Shown here: piece after piece, positions 17,865 to 27,508 of the stretch
How the letters are laid out: each line of letters opens with the position of its first letter
Position numbering within the stretch: position 1 is the stretch's first letter
NCBI RefSeq assembly: GCF_004923315.1
Contig: NZ_CP039650.1
Coordinates: 1,501,501 to 1,565,500, forward strand
From: Azospirillum sp. TSA2s
GTDB taxonomy: Bacteria > Pseudomonadota > Alphaproteobacteria > Azospirillales > Azospirillaceae
Reading direction: 5' to 3'
DNA: 64,000 nucleotides
Notes under the pieces: generated by a model
The model's database searches: none
Told to the model about the DNA's origin: nothing
Seen by the model: the letters and a program-made list of their open reading frames with translations, nothing else
Made by a program: the position numbers and the translations under genes

Positions 17865-18758
17865 CTACCCCGCCAGGGCGAGCGGCGGGCGGGCCGGGCG
17901 CATCGCCGCCAGGCTTTCCACGATGAAGCCGACCAGCGGTTCGGCGAGACGGCGGTTGCGCGGCGTCTCGCCGAAGATCGCCATTTCGACATTGCCCAAC
18001 TCGGGCAGGCCGTCCTCCACTCCCAGCCGGCGCACGCCGTCGGGCACCGAGGATTCGCTGAGCACCGCCACCCCCAGCCCGGCGCGGACGGCGGCCTGCA
18101 CCCCCATGACGCTGGCGCTGGTGTAGACCACCCGCCAGGACCGCCCGGTTTCGCCCAGCGCCGCCAGCCCGCGGTTGCGGAAGACGCAAGGCGCCGGCAG
18201 GGCGCAGAAGGGCAAGGGGCCGTCGGCCGGGATTTCCAGGCCGGGGGCGGCGATCCAGCGCATCGGCTCGGTCCAGATGGCGCGGCCGCGGCTGTCGCCG
18301 GCATCGCGGCGCGAGATCACGAGATCCAGCTCTCCGGTATCCAGCGCCGTGACCAGATCGCTGCACAGGCCCACCCGCACGTCGATGTGCAGGCGCGGGT
18401 GCAGCTTGGCGAAGCGGCGCAGCACATGGGGCAGATGGTCGGACAGGAAATACTCGGCGACGCCCAGCCGCAGCTCGCCCTCCGCCGCCGGTTCGGTGAA
18501 GCGCCGCACCGTCTCGTCGTTCAGGTCCAGCATGCGGCGGGCATAGCCCATCAGCAGTTCGCCGTCAGGGGTCAGCGCCAGCGACCGGCTGGTGCGCTCG
18601 AACACCCGGCGGCCGAGCATGTCCTCCAGCTTCTTGACCTTGACGCTGATCGCCGACTGCGTCCGCCCCAGCCGTTCGGCCGCCGCGGTGAAGCCGCCGG
18701 CTTCCGCCACGGTGACGAAGGCGCGCAGAGCGTCGATCTCCAGATCGGGCAGGGACAT
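17865..18758 (-). CDS. LysR-family transcriptional regulator
   Basis: A 297-aa LTTR. The N-terminal HTH covers about residues 6-65 (LRAFVTVAEAGGFTAAAERL, TQSAISVKVKKLE), followed by the effector-binding alpha/beta domain, which begins about residue 92. Its target is not clear: downstream lies a convergent MDR oxidoreductase, and upstream, across about 190 bases, a divergent lipoprotein gene. The ATG at 18758 is preferred to an in-frame upstream codon. Confidence 0.9.
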   Translation of the reverse strand: MSLPDLEIDALRAFVTVAEAGGFTAAAERLGRTQSAISVKVKKLEDMLGRRVFERTSRSLALTPDGELLMGYARRMLDLNDETVRRFTEPAAEGELRLGVAEYFLSDHLPHVLRRFAKLHPRLHIDVRVGLCSDLVTALDTGELDLVISRRDAGDSRGRAIWTEPMRWIAAPGLEIPADGPLPFCALPAPCVFRNRGLAALGETGRSWRVVYTSASVMGVQAAVRAGLGVAVLSESSVPDGVRRLGVEDGLPELGNVEMAIFGETPRNRRLAEPLVGFIVESLAAMRPARPPLALAG

Positions 18759-18951
18759 GAGGATGCATTCCGGATGGTGATCAGTAGGGCTTATCCTATC
18801 GCGATCGTTCATGGATGGCGAGCGGCGCATCGGGGCAGCCTGTGGGACAAGCGGCGGCCGGGCCGTTGAAGCCGGGCGGGAGCGTCCTCATTGTCAGCCT
18901 CCGGACCTTGCCGTCCGGATGCCTGACGTTGCTTGAGGAAAGAGACGCCCG

Positions 18952-19473
18952 ATGATCCGCTTTTCCGCGCCGGCCGGCAGCTTGGCTCTTGCGCTTGCCG
19001 CTGCCGCCCTGCTCGCCGGTTGTCAAATGCCGGGTTCCATGCCGCCGCCGCAACAGACCGCCGCTCTTCCGCCGCCGGCCGTGCCCAAGCCGCCGCCGGA
19101 AGCCCGCGGCATCTGGATCGTCGGCAGCCCGGCACTGCGCGGCACCGTCGATCAGGCGGCGGCCAAATATAACGGCGGTCCCGACACCAAGCCGCATCTC
19201 GATGCCCGTGGCACCGCCGCCGGATTCCGCGCCTTCTGTGCCGGGGTCGGGCTGGACCACCCCGACATGGTGGCCTCCGACCGTCCGATCAGCGCCGCCG
19301 AGTACAAGCGCTGCCGCGCCGCCGGCATCACGCTGACCGAGTATGATTTCGGGTCGAAGCGCTTCGTCTACGTCAAGGATTCGCACATGATGGCGGTGCC
19401 CGGCGTCAACGACTTCGTCACCAGCTGGAGCCAGACCGGCAAGCCGGTGAGCGCGCCGACGGCGGGGAGTTGA
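18952..19473 (+). CDS. lipoprotein with a shortened PstS-like phosphate-binding fold
   Basis: A 173-aa predicted lipoprotein (signal peptide, LLAGC lipobox, Cys24) with a Pro-rich linker, then segments that resemble the first lobe of PstS-type binding proteins: IWIVGSPALRGTV, FCAGVGLDHPDMVASDRPIS, and EYKRCRAAGIT. A full PstS is about twice as long, so the second lobe is missing. The gene ends normally, with no frame remnant after it. It could bind phosphate weakly, act as a sensor, or be a remnant. Confidence 0.6.
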   Translation: MIRFSAPAGSLALALAAAALLAGCQMPGSMPPPQQTAALPPPAVPKPPPEARGIWIVGSPALRGTVDQAAAKYNGGPDTKPHLDARGTAAGFRAFCAGVGLDHPDMVASDRPISAAEYKRCRAAGITLTEYDFGSKRFVYVKDSHMMAVPGVNDFVTSWSQTGKPVSAPTAGS

Positions 19474-19495
19474 CGGGCGGGGAACTGATGGCGGA

Positions 19496-21049
19496 TCAAC
19501 CCGCCGCGAACAGCCCGCCCTCATCGGGTGCGTCGGCCGCGTCGTCGGCATTCGGGTCGCCCAGCGCGGTTTCCCAGCCCAGTGCCGGCAGGGTGATGGC
19601 GCGGGTGTTGCCGAGGCCGCTGCGGCTGGTGATGAAGCCGCGCTGTTCCATGTAGGTCAGCAGGCGGCGGCCACGTCCTTTGGACCGGCTGCCGCAGGCG
19701 CGCGCCACGTCGGCGTCGGACGGGCAGGGGGCATGGTCCAGGGCGGCGCGGGCCAGCAGCAGGAAGACCGGCTGGATGTCCTCCGCCAGCGTGGCGGCGA
19801 CCTCCGTCGCGCGCTGCCAGGCGGGATCGTCGCCGCTGCCGGCCCCGGCGCGGGCGGTCGCCAGGCGGCGGCGGAAGGCGGGCAGGGCCAGCCGGTCGCC
19901 ATCCACCCCGCGACCCCGGCAGCGCACCAGGAAATCCTGGTACAGCACGGCCAGCGAGCGGTAGGGCGCCTCCGGGTCGGCCAGAACCTCGGCCAGAACT
20001 TGGTCGTACTGGGCTTCGCGCTCGGCGGCCTGTTCGGGCGTTTCCTCCGGCTCCAAGGGCAGCAGGGCCGGCTGTTCGGCGGCGCTTTCGTCGATTGACG
20101 GCGGCGGGGCGGCGGGACGGCCGCGCGCCAGCTGCGCCATCAGGTCGGCGCTGGCCGAGGTCGAGGGGCGGCGGACGTAGCGCGGCGGCTCCGGCTCTGT
20201 GGTGGTGAAGATCAGGTCGCGGGCATCCGCCACCGGGGTGGCGGGGGGCGGCATCAGGGTCGGGCTGCCGGTGCGGCCCTGGGTCTCCACCGCGCCGATT
20301 CGCAGCGGCAGCGGCCGGCGCGACAAAGCGGGGCCGAGCGCGATGAAGTGGCCGCGCTCCAGGTCGCGGAACATCTCCGCCTGCCGGCGCTCCATGCCCA
20401 GCAGGTCGGCGGCGCGCGCCATGTCGATGTCGAGGAAGGTGCGGCCCATCAGGAAGTTCGACGCCTCGGCCGCGACGTTCTTCGCCAGCTTCGCCAGACG
20501 CTGGGTGGCGATCACCCCGGCCAGCCCGCGCTTGCGCCCGCGGCACATCAGGTTGGTCATGGCGCCGAGCGAGACCTTGCGCGCCTCGTCCGACACCTCG
20601 CCGGCGGCCGAGGGGGCGAACAGCTGCGCCTCGTCCACCACCACCAGCATCGGATACCAGAAATCACGGTCGGCATCGAACAGCCCGCCCAGGAAGGCGG
20701 CGGCGTGACGCATCTGCATTTCCGCGTCCAGCCCTTCCAGGTTCAGGACGACGGAGACGCGGTGCTGGCGCACGCGGGCGGCAACGGATTGCAAGGCCGC
20801 CTCGCTGTGCTCGTCGGCTTCGACCACCACATGGCCGAAGCGTTCGGCCAGGGTGACGAAGTCGCCTTCCGGGTCGATCACCGCCTGCTGCACCCATTGG
20901 GCGCTCTGTTCGATCAGCCTGCGCAACAGATGCGACTTGCCCGAGCCGGAATTGCCCTGGACCAGCAGACGGGTCGCCAGCAGCTCCTCCAGGTCGAGCG
21001 TCGCGGCGCTGCCCGCGTTCGTCGCCCCCATGTCGATGCCGACCTTCAT
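19496..21049 (-). CDS. HerA/DUF87-type ATP-binding protein
   Basis: A 517-aa FtsK/HerA-superfamily ATPase. Walker A is GNSGSGKS (32-39) and Walker B is MLVVVDEAQLF. The middle has an Arg-finger-like region (MCRGRKRGLAGVIATQRLAKLA). The C-terminal third ends in a winged-helix-like segment (YMEQRGFITSRSGLGNTRAI). Related proteins pump or load DNA for repair or defence, but no nuclease (NurA) or defence partner lies next to it, so the role here is open. Confidence 0.82.
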   Translation of the reverse strand: MKVGIDMGATNAGSAATLDLEELLATRLLVQGNSGSGKSHLLRRLIEQSAQWVQQAVIDPEGDFVTLAERFGHVVVEADEHSEAALQSVAARVRQHRVSVVLNLEGLDAEMQMRHAAAFLGGLFDADRDFWYPMLVVVDEAQLFAPSAAGEVSDEARKVSLGAMTNLMCRGRKRGLAGVIATQRLAKLAKNVAAEASNFLMGRTFLDIDMARAADLLGMERRQAEMFRDLERGHFIALGPALSRRPLPLRIGAVETQGRTGSPTLMPPPATPVADARDLIFTTTEPEPPRYVRRPSTSASADLMAQLARGRPAAPPPSIDESAAEQPALLPLEPEETPEQAAEREAQYDQVLAEVLADPEAPYRSLAVLYQDFLVRCRGRGVDGDRLALPAFRRRLATARAGAGSGDDPAWQRATEVAATLAEDIQPVFLLLARAALDHAPCPSDADVARACGSRSKGRGRRLLTYMEQRGFITSRSGLGNTRAITLPALGWETALGDPNADDAADAPDEGGLFAAG

Positions 21050-21260
21050 CCCGCTCGCCTCCCACTCACCCGAACCGCCCCCGTGAAGAAGGGGGACTTC
21101 CTATAGCGCAGGCAGGCGCGGCGATACGAGGATTCGATTCGGGACGGCCGGGCGGCGGAGGGGGAGGCACTCTCCGGCCGATTGAGCGGCAGCGGCCCGG
21201 ATGAGCGTTCCGGTGGTGGGGTGGGTCTTGCGGTGGAGGGCGGTTTGACCATATTTTGGC

Positions 21261-21297
21261 GGACAGGAGGGTGCGGTGCCAGCCGCACCCCCCGTCC
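21261..21297 (-). terminator. Strong hairpin after the 23-aa peptide gene
   Basis: The arms GGACAGGAGGGTGCGG and CCGCACCCCCCGTCC pair over about 15 bp with one bulge or mismatch and a short loop. It lies 7 bases past the peptide stop on the minus strand. No U-run follows, so termination or 3' protection is inferred from stem strength. Confidence 0.5.
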
Positions 21298-21304
21298 GGT
21301 CCGG

Positions 21305-21376
21305 TTACTTCAGCAGGTCAAGGATCGCCTTGATCAGCTGCAGCACCAGGACCAGGAGGACGAGTGCTTTTTCCAC
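21305..21376 (-). CDS. 23-residue hydrophobic peptide
   Basis: A very small frame starting GTG, with GGGAG eight bases upstream, and ending TAA. The product reads (M)EKALVLLVLVLQLIKAIL then DLLK: one charged head, one hydrophobic helix and a charged tail. It is followed directly by a strong hairpin. The size and shape recall type I toxin peptides or small membrane regulators, but I recognise no family. No clear antisense RNA promoter was found by eye. Confidence 0.45.
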   Translation of the reverse strand: MEKALVLLVLVLQLIKAILDLLK

Positions 21377-21661
21377 TCTGTGCTCCCAGGTAGGTGGGAC
21401 GCGGGCGGTGGCCATTCCGCCGCCCGGTTCCCACCATTGCACGCATAGCGATGCGCGGTGGTGCGGGCAATGCGCATTCCACCGCACCGTGTGTGCGATG
21501 GGGTTACGATCAACCGAGATTCGGATTCTGCCTGTTTCCCCGCGTCTGCGGCGGGAGGGCGCGTTGCGCAACAACGTGGCGCTGCGGTCACGAAACCGCA
21601 AACAAGCTCTGTTACAAGCGGATGCTGATCTCATGCCGGATCGGCGCTGGCGGACCGAGCG
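21377..21661. other. Intergenic region before the EAL-GGDEF gene
   Basis: These 285 bases hold the leader of the 23-aa peptide on the minus strand and presumably the promoter of the EAL-CBS-GGDEF gene on the plus strand. I see no clear box or further hairpin. Confidence 0.4.
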
Positions 21662-23545
21662 ATGACTGTGCTGACCACGACAAAAGCCGGGACCATGGCC
21701 GGCGCCAAAACCGGACGGACGGCGAATGATGCCGCCGAATCTTATGGCGCGAACTGGACCGCCGTCCGCTCCGCCGAGGATGCCGCCGTGGCGTTCGATT
21801 GGGCATCGGCGGTCGGGCTCTTGCGCTATGCCTTCCAACCCATCGTCCAGCTGCGGTCCGGCCGCTGCCATGGCTATGAGGCGCTGCTGCGCGGGTTCGA
21901 GCGCACCGGCTTCGCCAATGCGGGCGAGTTGCTGGACGCCGCCGAGGCCGCCGGCCTGCTGGCGACGGTGGAGACGGCGCTGCATGCCAAGGCGGTCGCG
22001 GCCTATCGCGCGCTGTCGGGCTGGAGCGAGGCGAAGCTGTTCCTGAACCTGGACGCCCGGCTGATCGGCCGGCCCGACTCGCCCTGGCTCGCCCGCGATC
22101 CGGCAGCCGCGCGCAACAGCGGCATCGTGCTGGAGCTGTCGGAAAGCCGGCCGGTGCCCAGCGGTGTCGCGGTGGATGCGGCGGTGGACCGCTACCGCCA
22201 GAGCGGGGTCGGGATCGCCATCGACGATTTCGGCGTCGGCCATTCCGGCCTGCGCACGCTGTACGAGGCGCGGCCGGATTACGTGAAGATCGACCGCTTC
22301 TTCATCGCCGGCATCGATGCGGACTCGCGCAAGCGGGCGCTGGTGGCGGCGCTGGCCGGCCACGCCCACGCGCTGGGCATCCAGATCGTGGCGGAGGGGG
22401 TGGAGACCGCGACCGAGTTCTACACCTGCCGCGATCTCGGTTGCGACTTCGCCCAGGGCTTTTTGATCGCCCGGCCGCGGGTGGATCTGACCGGGCTGCC
22501 CAACCGCTATGCGATGGTGGAGGACCTCAACCGCCAGGACCGCCGCCAGCCCAGCGAATCGCACCGCCGCCTGTCGGAGGTGATCGAAAGGCTGCCGCCG
22601 CTGCGGGTGGATTCGCGCAAGACCGAGCTGCTGGACTATTTCCGCCGCGATGGCAGCGCCCCCATCGCGCCCATCGTCGACGAGCATGACCGGCCGCTCG
22701 GCCTGATCCGCGAGCGCGACCTGAAGCGTTACGTCTATTCCCGCTTCGGCGGGGAACTGCTGCGCAACCGCGGCCTGGGCGACCGGCTGGACGATCTGGT
22801 CATCCGTTCGCCGGTCTGCGACATCTCCACCCCGCTGGACCGGGTGATCGAGGCCTTCTCCACCGAATCCGCCGCCGACGGGATCGTCATAGTCGAGGGC
22901 GGCGCCTATGCCGGCGTGCTGTCGAGCGGTGCCCTGCTGCGGCTGGTGCATGAACGCAATCTGGCGATGGCGACCGACCAGAACCCGCTGACCCGGCTGC
23001 CGGGCAACGCGGCGATCCTGCGCCACATCGAAGGGGCGCTGGCCGATGGGGGCCGTGGCCATGTGCTGGCCTATCTGGATTTCGACAACTTCAAACCCTT
23101 CAACGACAATTTCGGTTTCCGTCAGGGCGACCGCGCCATCCTGATGTTCAGCGAGCGGCTGAAGGCTTGGGCCGGCAGCGCCGGGACGGCCGCCAGGGCT
23201 GCCGACGCCTTCGCGGGGCATATCGGCGGCGACGACTTTTTCCTGGGCGTCAGCGGCGGCGAGGAGGGCGAGGTGCTGGCGCGGCTGGTGGAACTGCTGG
23301 CGCTCTTCCGTTCGGATGCCGAGAGCCTGTACGACGCCGAAACGCGGGTGAGCGGCGGATTTCTGGCGAAGGACCGTTATGGGGCGCTGCGGCGCTTCCC
23401 CTTGCTGGCGGCCAGCGGGGTGGCCGTGGTAATCCCGCCCGGCTGCCATGGGCTGACCCCCGACGCCATCAACGCCGCCATCGCCGATCACAAGGCCGCC
23501 GCCAAGGGGGCGGAGGACAAGCTGTGCGTGGTGCGGCTGGGGTGA
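21662..23545 (+). CDS. EAL-CBS-GGDEF cyclic-di-GMP signalling protein
   Basis: A 627-aa cytoplasmic protein with an unusual order. The EAL domain (about 50-280) keeps the catalytic set: Glu73 in YEALLRG, Asn in FLNLDAR, Glu in LELSES, IDDFG, YVKID, AEGVE, and AQGFLIARP; a working phosphodiesterase is likely. Two CBS-like units follow (about 300-425), then a GGDEF domain whose active-site motif is GGDDF (522-526). The CBS pair may sense a nucleotide. The YhcK/CBS-linked EAL-first layout is known from other proteobacteria. No TM helix is seen. Confidence 0.92.
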   Translation: MTVLTTTKAGTMAGAKTGRTANDAAESYGANWTAVRSAEDAAVAFDWASAVGLLRYAFQPIVQLRSGRCHGYEALLRGFERTGFANAGELLDAAEAAGLLATVETALHAKAVAAYRALSGWSEAKLFLNLDARLIGRPDSPWLARDPAAARNSGIVLELSESRPVPSGVAVDAAVDRYRQSGVGIAIDDFGVGHSGLRTLYEARPDYVKIDRFFIAGIDADSRKRALVAALAGHAHALGIQIVAEGVETATEFYTCRDLGCDFAQGFLIARPRVDLTGLPNRYAMVEDLNRQDRRQPSESHRRLSEVIERLPPLRVDSRKTELLDYFRRDGSAPIAPIVDEHDRPLGLIRERDLKRYVYSRFGGELLRNRGLGDRLDDLVIRSPVCDISTPLDRVIEAFSTESAADGIVIVEGGAYAGVLSSGALLRLVHERNLAMATDQNPLTRLPGNAAILRHIEGALADGGRGHVLAYLDFDNFKPFNDNFGFRQGDRAILMFSERLKAWAGSAGTAARAADAFAGHIGGDDFFLGVSGGEEGEVLARLVELLALFRSDAESLYDAETRVSGGFLAKDRYGALRRFPLLAASGVAVVIPPGCHGLTPDAINAAIADHKAAAKGAEDKLCVVRLG

Positions 23546-23565
23546 GAGAAGTTACGGCGCGGGCT

Positions 23566-23668
23566 GCCCCCTCCCTAACCCTCCCCCACCTTCGGTGGGA
23601 GAGGGAACTGCCGCCGCTTCGCATAAGGCACCCTCTTCCGCGTAGCGGGGGAGGGTTGGGGAGGGGGC
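23566..23668. repeat. Intergenic palindromic repeat (type B)
   Basis: CCCCCTCCCTAACCCTCCCC at the left end pairs with GGGGAGGGTTGGGGAGGGGG at the right, enclosing a shorter hairpin. It fills the gap between convergent genes. It is related to copies at 43.6, 51.3 and 53.4 kb. Confidence 0.8.
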
Positions 23669-23684
23669 AACAGCACTTTGCCCC

Positions 23685-24464
<780 letters not shown>

Positions 24465-24469
24465 CGTCC

Positions 24470-25330
24470 TTACGCCTCCAGCCAGGCGGGGTCGCGGCTC
24501 AACACCGGCAGGTCGCCCGGCGGCTCGTCGATCTTCGGCAGGCTGGCCAGCAGGCCGCGGGTGTAGGGGTGCCGCGCCGCGTGCAGCTCCGACGCGCGGC
24601 AGCTTTCCACCACCCGGCCGGCATACATGATGAGGATGCGGTCGCAGAAGGAGGCGACGAGGTTCAGGTCGTGGCTGACGAAGATCATGCCCATGCCGCG
24701 TTGCGAACAGAGGTCGTCGAGGATCGCCAGCACCTGCATCTGCACGGTGACGTCGAGTGCCGAGGTCGGTTCGTCGGCGATCAGCAGGTCGGGGTCGGGG
24801 ATCAGCATCATCGCGATCATGATGCGCTGGCCCATGCCGCCCGACACCTCGTGCGGATAGCGGTCATAGACCCGCTCCGGATCGCGGATGCGCACGGCGG
24901 CCAGCATCTCCAGCGCGCGGCGCTTGGCCTCTGCCGCCCCGGCCTTGCTGTGGACGCGGTAGGCCTCGGCGATCTGGCGGCCGACGGTCATCACCGGGTT
25001 GAGCGAGTATTTCGGGTCCTGCATCACCATGGCGATGCGCCGGCCACGGATGTCGCGCATGCGCTTGGCCGAGGCCGCCAGCAGATCCTCGCCGTTGAAG
25101 GCCAGCCGGTCGGCGGTGACCCGGCCCGGCGGCGGCACGAGGCGCAGGATCGATCGGCCGGTCATCGACTTGCCGGATCCCGACTCGCCGACGATGCCCA
25201 GCTTCTCCCGGCCCAGGGTGAAGGAGACGCCGCGCACCGCCTCGGCCATGCCGGTGCGGGTGGGGAAGGCGACGCGGAGGTTGGAGACTTCGAGCAGGGG
25301 AGTGTTGTCTGCCATCTTTTGGTTGGTCAT
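24470..25330 (-). CDS. dipeptide/oligopeptide-type ABC transporter ATPase (DppD-like)
   Basis: A 286-aa ABC ATPase: Walker A GESGSGKSM, signature VSGGMGQRIMIAMML, Walker B LLIADEPTSALD, and VSHDLNLV. The C-terminal HPYTRGLLASLP is the Dpp/Opp ATPase mark. The frame stays open upstream into the permease gene, but the family N-terminus starts at the ATG at 25330, two bases after the DppC stop. It pairs with the next ATPase to drive the transporter. Confidence 0.93.
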   Translation of the reverse strand: MTNQKMADNTPLLEVSNLRVAFPTRTGMAEAVRGVSFTLGREKLGIVGESGSGKSMTGRSILRLVPPPGRVTADRLAFNGEDLLAASAKRMRDIRGRRIAMVMQDPKYSLNPVMTVGRQIAEAYRVHSKAGAAEAKRRALEMLAAVRIRDPERVYDRYPHEVSGGMGQRIMIAMMLIPDPDLLIADEPTSALDVTVQMQVLAILDDLCSQRGMGMIFVSHDLNLVASFCDRILIMYAGRVVESCRASELHAARHPYTRGLLASLPKIDEPPGDLPVLSRDPAWLEA

Positions 25331-25332
25331 CG

Positions 25333-26253
25333 TCAATCCCCCTTCGGGTCCAGCACGTCGCGCAACCCGTCGCCCAGCAGGTTGAAGCCCAGGCTGACGA
25401 TGAAGATGGCAAAGCCCGGCATGGCGGCGACCCACCATTGCTCCAGCACATATTGCCGGCCGCTGGCGATCATCGCCCCCCATTCCGGCAGCGGCGGCTG
25501 GGCGCCGAGGCCGAGGAAGCCCAGCCCGGCGGCGGTCAGGATCACGCCGGCCATGTCCAGCGTCGTCCGCACGATCAGCGAGGCGACGCACAGCGGCATG
25601 ATGTGGCCGAGGATGATGCGCAGGCTGGACGCGCCCTGCAGCCGGGCGGCGCTGATGAAGTCGGCGCGGCGGACGGTCAGCGTCTCCGCCCGTGCGATGC
25701 GGGCATAGGGCGGCCAGGAGGTGATGGCGATGGCGATCACCGCATTCTCGATGCCGGGGCCGAGCGCGGCGACGAAGGCCAGTGCCAGGATCAGCTTGGG
25801 GAAGGCCAGCGCGATGTCGGTGATGCGCATCAGCACGGTGTCGACCCAGCCGCCGAAATAGCCGGCGACCGTGCCGATCACCAGCCCGGCCAGCGGCGCC
25901 GTCGCCGCCACCAGCGCCACGATCATCAGCGTCAGCCGCGCGCCGTGGATCAGGCGCGAGAGGATGTCGCGGCCGAAGGCGTCGGTGCCCAGCCAATGGG
26001 CCGCACTCGGCGGCATCAGCCGGTTGTCCAGATTCTGGGCATAGGGATGGTAGGGCGCGAGCACGGGGGCCAGCGCCGCGACGACGACCAGGGCCAGCAC
26101 GATCAGCAGCCCGGCGACGGCCAGCCGGTTGCGGCGGAAGGCGGTCCAGCCGGCCCAGGCGCGGCCGAGCCGGGCCTGCGCCCGGGACTGCGGCGTGTCG
26201 GTGGTCAGCCAGTCCCGCCAGCCGGCGGATGGGGTATCGGTGCGCGCGGTCAT
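25333..26253 (-). CDS. dipeptide/oligopeptide-type ABC transporter permease (DppC-like)
   Basis: A 306-aa inner-membrane permease with a long cytoplasmic N-terminus, then six TM helices. HWLGTDAFGRDILSRLIHGAR is the DppC hallmark, and the EAA-type loop reads ADFISAARLQGASSLRIILGH. Its ATG overlaps the DppB stop by four bases, so the two are coupled. Confidence 0.93.
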   Translation of the reverse strand: MTARTDTPSAGWRDWLTTDTPQSRAQARLGRAWAGWTAFRRNRLAVAGLLIVLALVVVAALAPVLAPYHPYAQNLDNRLMPPSAAHWLGTDAFGRDILSRLIHGARLTLMIVALVAATAPLAGLVIGTVAGYFGGWVDTVLMRITDIALAFPKLILALAFVAALGPGIENAVIAIAITSWPPYARIARAETLTVRRADFISAARLQGASSLRIILGHIMPLCVASLIVRTTLDMAGVILTAAGLGFLGLGAQPPLPEWGAMIASGRQYVLEQWWVAAMPGFAIFIVSLGFNLLGDGLRDVLDPKGD

Positions 26254-27260
26254 CGGGCCCGGGGATCCAGAAGGCGATAGAGCAGGTCGGACAGCAGGTT
26301 CAGCGCGATGAAGACCGCACCGACCACCAGCGTCCCGCCCAGCACCGCGTTCATGTCGGCGCTGAGCAGCGAATTGGTGATGTAGAGCCCAAGGCCGGGC
26401 CAGGCGAACACCGTCTCGGTCAGCACCGACCCCTCCAGCAGGCTGGCATAGGACAGGGCGATGACGGTGACCAGCGGCACCGCGATGTTGCCCAGCGCAT
26501 GGCGCCAGACCACGCGGGTCTCCGACAGGCCCTTCACCCGGGCGGTGGTGATGTATTCCTGGCGCAGCTGGTCCAGCATGAAGCCGCGCGTCATCCGCGC
26601 GATGTAGGCGACGCTGTAGAGCCCGAGGATGGCCGACGGCAGAACCAGATGCTGGACGGCGTTCCAGAACATCTCGGTCTCGCCGGCCAGCAGGGCGTCG
26701 ACGGTGACGATGCCGGTCACCGGATCGACCATGCCCTCGTAGAAGACGTCGACCCGCCCCGGTCCCGGCACCCAGTCCAGCTTGGCGTAGAACAGCAGCA
26801 GCGCCATCAGGCCGAGCCAGAAGATCGGCACCGAATGGCCGATCAGGCCGAGCAGGCGGATGGCATGGTCGGGCCAGCGCCCGCGGTGGGTGGCGGCGAA
26901 CACGCCGGCCGGCACGCCCAGCAGGGCACCGAGCACGACGGCGACCGTCGCCAGCTCCAGCGTCGCCGGGAAGACGCGCAGCACATCCTCCAGCACCGGG
27001 CGGGAGGTCAGCACCGAGGTGCCGAGGTCGCCCTGCAGCACGTCGCCGACATAGCGGAGGAACTGCTGCCACAGCGGCAGGTCGAGGCCCAGCTGCGTGC
27101 GCATCTGCGCATAGCTTTCGGCGTTCGCCCGGTCGCCGAGCGCGGACAACACCGGGTCGATCGGCACGACGCGGCCGATCAGGAACGTGACCAGCAGCAG
27201 GCCCAGCAGGGTGGCGGCGACCGTGACCAGCAGGGTCAGGCCGCGTTTCAGCGTAGGCAA
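26250..27260 (-). CDS. dipeptide/oligopeptide-type ABC transporter permease (DppB-like)
   Basis: A DppB-family permease with six TM helices. The EAA loop is EYITTARVKGLSETRVVWRH, and the end is LNLLSDLLYRLLDPR. The best start is a TTG at 27260 with GAGGGAG just upstream, giving 336 aa, the usual length. An ATG at 27332 would add 24 residues, encoded in part next to a palindromic repeat. It is first in the unit. No periplasmic binding protein gene lies next to it, so the substrate is unknown. Confidence 0.88.
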   Translation of the reverse strand: MPTLKRGLTLLVTVAATLLGLLLVTFLIGRVVPIDPVLSALGDRANAESYAQMRTQLGLDLPLWQQFLRYVGDVLQGDLGTSVLTSRPVLEDVLRVFPATLELATVAVVLGALLGVPAGVFAATHRGRWPDHAIRLLGLIGHSVPIFWLGLMALLLFYAKLDWVPGPGRVDVFYEGMVDPVTGIVTVDALLAGETEMFWNAVQHLVLPSAILGLYSVAYIARMTRGFMLDQLRQEYITTARVKGLSETRVVWRHALGNIAVPLVTVIALSYASLLEGSVLTETVFAWPGLGLYITNSLLSADMNAVLGGTLVVGAVFIALNLLSDLLYRLLDPRAR

Positions 27261-27343
27261 GAGGACTCCCTCGCGATTTGGAGGCGCTAGGGAATCACAG
27301 TCGGGGCTTTCTGCAAAGCCCGTCAAGGGCATAGGGGGTAATC

Positions 27344-27497
27344 TCCCTCTCCCGCCCCGGGAGAGGGAAGGGGCCCGCCGCGCAGCGGTGGGAAGGGTGA
27401 GGGGCTTGGCACGGCGCCATGCGGTTCGGAATTCTTGGATTCCCCCTCACCCTCCCCACTTCGTGGGGCCCCTCCCTCTCCCGGGGCGGGAGAGGGC
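27344..27497. repeat. Intergenic palindromic repeat (type A)
   Basis: Two facing CCCTCTCCC-GCCCC-GGGAGAGGG hairpins enclose GGGAAGGGTGAGGGG / CCCCTCACCCTCCCC arms. The whole element is a large imperfect inverted repeat. It lies between the trxB stop and the DppB start, both on the minus strand. Copies occur at 41.4 and 63.7 kb. Confidence 0.85.
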
Positions 27498-27508
27498 CTT
27501 TTCTCAGT

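Noticed and set aside
21182..21448. Plus-strand frame of 88 codons
   Set aside because: It overlaps the hairpin and the 23-aa unit on the other strand and has no ribosome site or protein-like pattern.
23566..23668. Possible CRISPR-like array
   Set aside because: The repeats are single palindromic units at gene ends, not regularly spaced direct repeats with unique spacers.
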